From assembly GCA_022841825.1 (NCBI GenBank), contig JALHQT010000007.1, positions 1 to 64,000 of the forward strand: DNA of 64,000 bases, in the 5' to 3' direction. The first letter of the stretch is position 1; each line of letters begins with the position of its first letter. Below the pieces are notes generated by a model. The model was not told the DNA's origin, did no database searches, and saw only the letters and a list, made by a program, of their open reading frames with translations. This document shows, one piece after another, positions 59,609 to 64,000 of the stretch. A program made the translations under genes and the position numbers. The stretch is from Anaerolineae bacterium. Lineage in GTDB: Bacteria > Chloroflexota > Anaerolineae > Aggregatilineales > Phototrophicaceae.

Positions 59609-60358
59609 ATGGAGATTATCAAGCAGATTTCACAGCAGACTGGCATCGACGAACGCCAGGCACAGGACGCCTTAAGCGGCTTGAACGACAGTCTGCATAA
59701 CAACGTGCCCGGACCGCTCGGCGACCTGATCGGCGGTATCCTCAGCGGTAGCAATCCTGCCGCTCAGGGAGATGGCGCGATTGGCATGGATGACCTGCTC
59801 TCGATTCTGATGGGTGGGCAAGGTGGCGCGCAAGGCGGACAGCAGCAGGGCGGCTTGGGCGATCTGGTCGGCGGCATCCTGGGCGGCGCGCAGGGCGGGC
59901 AGCAGCAGGGTGGTCAGGGCGGCATGGATCTGGGCGACCTGGTTGGTGGTATCCTGGGCGGCGCGCAGGGTGGTCAGCAGCAGGGTGGTCAGGGCGGCAT
60001 GGATCTGGGCGACCTGGTCGGCGGCATCCTGGGCGGCGCGCAGGGCGGGCAGCAGGGCGGCTTCGGGCTGGATGACATCATCGGCATGATCGCAGGCGGC
60101 GGCGCGCAGGGCGGCTTGAACCGCGACAGCCTGGTCAACGACATCTCCAGCCGTTCGGGCGTCAGCCCGGACATCGCCTCGCAAATCCTGCCAATTGTCC
60201 TCTCGTTCCTGGCGAGCAAGCTCGGTCCGCAGCTCGGCGGCGCGCTCGAAGGTCTCCTGGGGGGTCAGCCTGGGGCACAGGGCGGACAGCAGCAGCAGGG
60301 CGGCAACGACGGCTTCGGCTTGGACGACATCGTCGGCGGGCTGCTCGGCGGTCGCTAG
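59609..60358 (+). CDS. Gly/Gln-rich repeat protein (DUF937-like)
   Basis: A 249-residue protein. The N-terminus (MEIIKQISQQTGIDERQAQDA) and the later SRSGVSPDIASQILPIVLSF resemble DUF937 segments. Between them is a low-complexity region of Gly, Gln and Leu, with two perfect and one partial copy of a 25-residue unit containing GDLVGGILGGAQGGQQQGG. The end, GLDDIVGGLLGGR, repeats the theme. Such proteins may assemble or stick to surfaces; the function is unknown. No signal peptide is seen. Confidence 0.8.
   Translation: MEIIKQISQQTGIDERQAQDALSGLNDSLHNNVPGPLGDLIGGILSGSNPAAQGDGAIGMDDLLSILMGGQGGAQGGQQQGGLGDLVGGILGGAQGGQQQGGQGGMDLGDLVGGILGGAQGGQQQGGQGGMDLGDLVGGILGGAQGGQQGGFGLDDIIGMIAGGGAQGGLNRDSLVNDISSRSGVSPDIASQILPIVLSFLASKLGPQLGGALEGLLGGQPGAQGGQQQQGGNDGFGLDDIVGGLLGGR
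59858..60055 (+). repeat. 75-bp tandem repeat within the Gly/Gln-rich gene
   Basis: Two full 75-base copies (59858-59932 and 59933-60007) are followed by a partial third copy to about 60055. Each full copy encodes the same 25 residues, with a few silent differences. The in-frame length suggests copy-number change without loss of the protein. Confidence 0.8.
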
Positions 60359-60361
60359 GAT

Positions 60362-61066
60362 TCAGATCGTAAAGCGCTGCCCGGTGATGTGCTGGGCGGC
60401 GTCGCTGCACAGAAACAGGATGAGCGGCACGATGGCTTCCGGCGCGCGCGGCGCGTTCGTGCGCGTCGGCGTGCCGTCGTCTTCGTCAATGTCCCCCGGA
60501 CACACCACATTCACGCGCACGCCCCTGGGTGCCAGCTCGTGCGCCGCTTGCAGGCTCATGCCGACGACGCCGCTCTTGCTGGCAGCGTAGGCGACTCCTT
60601 CGCTGATCGGCACGGGGTACGCTGCATCCGAGGCGATATTGACGATTGCGCCGCCGCCTTCATCCGCCATCACCCGCGAAAGCAGTTGCAGCGCGAAGAA
60701 TGTCCCGGTCATGTTCACGTCGAGGACGCGCCGCCAATCCCACTCGTCGAATTTGAGCATTTCGCCGTGCTTGTAGACGCTCGCCGCGTTGACGAGGATG
60801 TCGAGCCTGCCGAACGCCTCGCGCCCCGCTTCGATCATCGCCGACATCTGGAAGCGATTGGCGACATCGCCCTGCCAGGCGAGCGAGCGCCCACCTGCCT
60901 CTCGGATCGCATCGGCGATGGCGTCAGCGCGATCCGGGTTGATGTCTCCACAGACGACCGCCGCGCCCGCCGCGCCGAGCGCCAGCGCCACCGCGCGCCC
61001 GATGCCCGCGCCCGCGCCCGTCACCAGCGCCGCGTGTCCGGCAAAATCGAAGGTGAGACCGCTCAT
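60362..61066 (-). CDS. SDR-family oxidoreductase
   Basis: A 234-residue short-chain dehydrogenase. The NAD(P)-binding motif is VTGAGAGIGRAVAL, with NAAS (NAG-type) at the centre and catalytic Tyr-x-x-x-Lys in YAASKSGVVG preceded by Ser in NIASDA. Acidic Asp in VVCGDINPD favours NAD over NADP. The start at 61066 overlaps the stop of the alpha/beta hydrolase gene as ATGA, so the two are coupled. The substrate is unknown. Confidence 0.9.
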   Translation of the reverse strand: MSGLTFDFAGHAALVTGAGAGIGRAVALALGAAGAAVVCGDINPDRADAIADAIREAGGRSLAWQGDVANRFQMSAMIEAGREAFGRLDILVNAASVYKHGEMLKFDEWDWRRVLDVNMTGTFFALQLLSRVMADEGGGAIVNIASDAAYPVPISEGVAYAASKSGVVGMSLQAAHELAPRGVRVNVVCPGDIDEDDGTPTRTNAPRAPEAIVPLILFLCSDAAQHITGQRFTI

Positions 61067-61767
61067 CGGGCGGCTGCCAGCCGCAGCCAATCGGCGACCG
61101 CGCCGCGCATCAGGGGGTGGAAGCCGGGCAGAAGCGGATCATGGCTCATCATGTCGTGGTCAAGCCCTGGCAGCATGGTGTAGGTCGCCCCATGCGGATA
61201 GAGTTGGCGATGAGCACGGCAGGCAGCCTGACTGTAGACCATCCAGGGATTCCAATCATGCTCACCTTGAATGATGTGAACGCGCGTATCGAGCGACTGG
61301 ATCGCCTGTGGGTCGAGCAGGCTGCCCAGCAGCAGCGCGGCACGCGGCGGCTGCACCCGCGCGAACAGGGCGTATGCACTCCCGAACAACCCCGACCCGG
61401 AACCCTGCGCGACGATGATCACCTCGCGGCGGTTGATCTGCGGCTGACGCAGCGCGGTTTCGTAGGCGGCGACAGCATCCTGCGTGGCGCTGCCCGCGCC
61501 GCTCGCGCCGCTGCGCCCAGTGCCCCGCCGATCCCAGCGAAAGACCGCGAAGCCCTCGCTGACCCCCACTTCCGCGAGTTCAGCGGCATCATCACGGGTG
61601 TTGCAGCCGGTATTGAGGAGCAGGAAAAGCAGAGGGAAACCGCTGGGCGGCGTTCGCTGTTCAGGGTAATCGGTCTGCCCGGCGAGTCGGACGCCATCGC
61701 CCGCGAAGATGACTTCGCGGCTGTGACCGATCCGGGTATCAAAGAGGAAATGAGGGGCAAGCGCCAT
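61063..61767 (-). CDS. Alpha/beta hydrolase
   Basis: An alpha/beta hydrolase of about 234 residues. It has PLLFLLLNTGCN at the oxyanion region, VFRWDRRGTGRSGASG, the nucleophile position VAQGSGSGLFG (Gly-Ser-Gly in place of Gly-x-Ser-x-Gly), IIQGEHDWNPW and PGLDHDMMSH with the candidate His. The Ser environment is somewhat unusual. The start is uncertain: ATG 61767 is used, while a TTG at 61830 would add a hydrophobic N-terminus of 21 residues that could be a membrane anchor. It is coupled to the SDR gene. Confidence 0.78.
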   Translation of the reverse strand: MALAPHFLFDTRIGHSREVIFAGDGVRLAGQTDYPEQRTPPSGFPLLFLLLNTGCNTRDDAAELAEVGVSEGFAVFRWDRRGTGRSGASGAGSATQDAVAAYETALRQPQINRREVIIVAQGSGSGLFGSAYALFARVQPPRAALLLGSLLDPQAIQSLDTRVHIIQGEHDWNPWMVYSQAACRAHRQLYPHGATYTMLPGLDHDMMSHDPLLPGFHPLMRGAVADWLRLAAAR

Positions 61768-62027
61768 AATAGAAGCACCCAGGACAATACTCTGTGCGAC
61801 CGAGACTGCGAAGAGGGCATTCTTAAGCAAAGAGCATTTTTGGCTGCGCGGTGATCTATAGGTGAATTATAGCCTAATGACCACAAATCGCCACAACTTT
61901 TAACAAAATTGGGAAGTCCGCCGCCGCGGGCACGGCACGCGCCCGCGCATCCATACCGCCATGCCCGCGCTGATCCTGACGGGCGTGTCGCCGTGCAGGA
62001 AGCGCGAGGAGTCGAGGCAGGCAGGGT

Positions 62028-62705
62028 CTAGCGCGCGTCTTCACCTGCCATCGCGACTGCCATCCGGTAGATCTCCGCGCCGCCGGGCAGCAGGTCGTGC
62101 CACAGCCATGCCGGATCGAGCACAAAACCCGGCAGGATGCGCGAAGCATAGCGCCCCTGGGCATCTGCCACCGCGCTTTGGTAGTGTCCGTCCTCGCCAC
62201 GAAGATAGAAGGTGACCTGCCGCCGGATCGGGTCGATCAGCCAGTACTCCGGCACGCCTGCTGCTTCGTATTCGAGAAACTTCTTGCCCCGGTCGCGCTC
62301 ATCGCTCTCAGGCGAGACGATCTCGACCGCGACATCGGCAGCGCCGTTGACGTATTTCGGCGTCAGGCGGTCGAGGTGGGCAGCGAGCAGCACCATCAGG
62401 TCAGGTTCGCGCGCGGGCTGGTCGTCGCCCACGTACATTGGCACGCCCGCAAGCACCAGCCGCCCGAGACTCTTCAAGTCAAGATAGATGCGCAGCAGCG
62501 TTTGCAGAAAACTCAACAATTCATTGTGAGTGAAGTTGCTTGACATCGTATAGACCTCGACGACCCCGGCATTCCACTCGCTGCGTACACCTTCGATGCT
62601 GTCGTATCGGCGCAGATAGTCGGCGAAGCTGATGCGCTCCGGCACGGCGGCGGCTGTCGCTGCTTCGGGAGTCTCGATTTCAGACGGGGCAAGTGTGGGC
62701 TGCAT
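62028..62705 (-). CDS. Uma2 family protein (DUF820)
   Basis: A 225-residue Uma2-family protein and clear paralogue of the gene at 33868. Shared text includes SFADYLRRYDSIEGVRSEWN, QPAREPDLMVLLAAHLDRL (Asp), DVAVEIVSPESDERDRGKK (Glu) and EYEAAGVPEYWLIDPIR. The N-terminus has about 20 extra Pro/Ala residues. It is predicted to have a nuclease-like fold, with an unknown role. The gap 61768-62027 upstream of its end holds nothing I recognise apart from GC-rich sequence. Confidence 0.88.
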   Translation of the reverse strand: MQPTLAPSEIETPEAATAAAVPERISFADYLRRYDSIEGVRSEWNAGVVEVYTMSSNFTHNELLSFLQTLLRIYLDLKSLGRLVLAGVPMYVGDDQPAREPDLMVLLAAHLDRLTPKYVNGAADVAVEIVSPESDERDRGKKFLEYEAAGVPEYWLIDPIRRQVTFYLRGEDGHYQSAVADAQGRYASRILPGFVLDPAWLWHDLLPGGAEIYRMAVAMAGEDAR

Positions 62706-62746
62706 GGTGCGATACCCTCAAACCGTTTCACTGCCTACAGTATAGC

Positions 62747-63637
62747 TCAAGCCGTCGCCGTCCGGCGCATCAGGAACGGCGGGCGGTAGCCTGTGACCAG
62801 GAACAAGCCGGACAGGATGACCAGCAAGCCGACGAACTGCATGATGCCAATCGTCTCGCCCAGGAACAGCCACGCCCAGAAGATGCTGAAGAACGGGCTG
62901 AGGAACGTCACGGTCATGGTGTTGGTCGCGCCCGCGCTGCTCAACAGTGTGAAGTAGATCAGGTAGGCGATGGCGGTCGAGACGACCGACAGCAGCAGCA
63001 TCGACACGATCACCTCGGTCGTGATCGGCTGCGTCGGCGGGTTGGTGACCGCCAGCGGCAGCATGATCAGCGCGCCTGCGCTCACCTGCCCAATCGCCAT
63101 TGAGATCGGTGCCGTGCCCTTGAAGTTGGTCTTGCCATATGCCGTGCCGACAGCGTAAAAGAACGAAGCCGTCACCATCATCACGACGCCCAGGATGAAC
63201 CAGGTCGTCACCTCTTCCGGCTGCAAACCGACGACGATCCCGACGCCTACGATGCCGATCAGCAGCCCGGCGATGCGCGTCGGCGTCAGCGCTTCCTTCA
63301 TCCACACCGCCACCACCAGCGCGCCCCACAGCGGCGTGGTGGCATTCAGGATCGATGCCATCGCGCTGCTGATGTGCAGCTCGGCGGTCGAGATGAGCGC
63401 GAAGGGGATGGCGACGTTGAGCAAGCCGAGCAGCAGGAACTTCCACCCATGCTGGCGCAGGCTGATCGACTGCCCGGTGGCGCGCGCATAAGCGATCAGC
63501 ATGACGGCGGCGACGCTGGTGCGCACGAAGACCAGCACGAACGGACCCAGTAAGGGCGCGCTGATGCCGATGAAGATGAATGACGCGCCCCAGAAAGAAG
63601 CAAGCAGGAACAACAGACCTACGTCGCGGGTTTTCAC
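62747..63637 (-). CDS. EamA/DMT-family transporter
   Basis: A ten-helix drug/metabolite exporter of about 296 residues. Stretches are VGLLFLLASFWGASFIFIG (TM1), RTSVAAVMLIAYARA, FALISTAELHISSAMASILN, TTPLWGALVVAVWM and, in the second half, FLSPFFSIFWAWLFLGETIG. It is not close to the transporter at 35943. A GTG start at 63637, 8 bases after AAAAGGA, is preferred over the TTG at 63658. Confidence 0.9.
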   Translation of the reverse strand: MKTRDVGLLFLLASFWGASFIFIGISAPLLGPFVLVFVRTSVAAVMLIAYARATGQSISLRQHGWKFLLLGLLNVAIPFALISTAELHISSAMASILNATTPLWGALVVAVWMKEALTPTRIAGLLIGIVGVGIVVGLQPEEVTTWFILGVVMMVTASFFYAVGTAYGKTNFKGTAPISMAIGQVSAGALIMLPLAVTNPPTQPITTEVIVSMLLLSVVSTAIAYLIYFTLLSSAGATNTMTVTFLSPFFSIFWAWLFLGETIGIMQFVGLLVILSGLFLVTGYRPPFLMRRTATA

Positions 63638-63723
63638 AAGCACATTCCTTTTAGGCAATGGATAGTGCCTATCGTATGCCCGCTCGTATGTTCTGTCTAT
63701 CCAAAAGTCGGATTGGTATTATG

Positions 63724-64000
63724 CTACTCCGCCTGCTCCCACGCCGCCTGGAACCAGGTGTCGAGCATGTAATCGGGATAGCCGATCTGCTGGAGGCGGC
63801 TCTGGCAGGCGTGGCGGTCGGCGCCGCTGCCGCGCCAGGTCTTGACGCGCTTGATCATCGTCTCGACGCGCTCACGCGGCGTGATGATCCAGGTGTCCTG
63901 CGGGCATTCGCCGAAGATGATCGAGTGCACGCCGTCCATCCACGCCGGGCGGCGCTTGCGGTAGGCGGCGATGATGACCGTGTCATGCGCGCCGTAGGTG
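63724..64000 (-). CDS. Unknown protein, truncated at the window edge
   Basis: The frame is open from 63724 to the right edge (91 codons visible), so the N-terminus lies outside. The visible part has GAHDTVIIAAYRKRRPAWMD, GVHSIIFGECPQDTWIITP, RERVETMIKRVKTWRGSGAD and a Cys- and Trp-bearing end (YPDYMLDTWFQAAWEQAE). An ATG at 63939 is internal. I do not recognise the family, and the window does not allow a function call. Confidence 0.7.
   Translation of the reverse strand, partial: TYGAHDTVIIAAYRKRRPAWMDGVHSIIFGECPQDTWIITPRERVETMIKRVKTWRGSGADRHACQSRLQQIGYPDYMLDTWFQAAWEQAE

Noticed and set aside
59858-60055. CRISPR-like periodic repeat
   Set aside because: The 75-bp units are head-to-tail with no spacers and lie in frame in a coding gene, so they are a protein repeat.
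61874-62200. 108-codon minus-strand frame after the Uma2 gene
   Set aside because: It overlaps the end of the Uma2 coding sequence in another frame, is Arg/Ala-rich and has no family pattern.
1-64000. tRNA, rRNA, integrase, transposase or phage genes
   Set aside because: I looked for tRNA T-loop sequences, recombinase motifs and structural phage genes and saw none that I could support.

Overview
The window looks like GC-rich chromosomal DNA of a Chloroflexota bacterium, probably of the Anaerolineae type. This is an inference from gene content: many secreted proteins with bacterial SH3 repeats and Pro/Thr linkers, several Uma2-family (PD-(D/E)XK) genes, a TIR/macro-like multidomain protein, a DUF4058 protein, RbsA-type sugar ABC parts, COG4315 repeat lipoproteins and abundant dispersed palindromes. 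I see no rRNA, tRNA, CRISPR array, prophage or transposase.

Layout. 0-4 kb: a sugar ABC transporter (ATPase, binding protein) divergent from a GntR/UTRA regulator. 4-10 kb: a type II NADH dehydrogenase, then an orphan sugar-binding lipoprotein beside a hybrid sensor kinase and two stand-alone receivers. 10-18 kb: SIS-domain protein, MFS permease, a VapB/VapC-type pair whose toxin is broken, a beta-carbonic anhydrase/PEP carboxylase pair and a THUMP-like methyltransferase. 18-25 kb: a minus-strand block with an SH3 protein, a TIR-macro-like-deoxyribosyltransferase-like protein, CIA30 and MOSC proteins, a degenerate macro-domain protein coupled to a secreted serine hydrolase, and a DUF4058 protein. 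25-34 kb: FolC, DUF3291, a YcaQ-like glycosylase, a second toxin-antitoxin locus with a broken toxin, a lower-GC pentapeptide protein, a BatA/VWA protein and a Uma2 protein. 34-45 kb: secreted and membrane proteins, EamA and MFS transporters, DUF1684, TPR, AAA ATPase, GNAT and another Uma2. 45-52 kb: ECF sigma/anti-sigma pair divergent from a COG4315 protein, a hybrid kinase operon, MurJ. 52-64 kb: lipoproteins, a P-type cation ATPase, an M20 peptidase, phosphonoacetaldehyde hydrolase, a Gly/Gln-rich repeat protein, SDR plus alpha/beta hydrolase, a third Uma2, an EamA transporter and an edge-truncated unknown.

The most notable signals are these. (1) Two separate toxin-antitoxin loci keep an intact antitoxin while the toxin has lost its middle, leaving both ends recognisable. 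(2) Intergenic hairpins have arms built from 7-bp (sometimes 8-bp) tandem units, in several sequence families. (3) One palindromic repeat sits in frame inside a methyltransferase gene. (4) A TIR-macro-like-deoxyribosyltransferase-like protein is a candidate NAD/ADP-ribose defence or signalling factor; its last domain seems to have lost the catalytic Glu. A degenerate macro-domain gene lies nearby.

All calls come from reading the sequence by eye. Family names rest on recognised motifs, not searches, and many start sites were moved to the codon with the best ribosome binding site.
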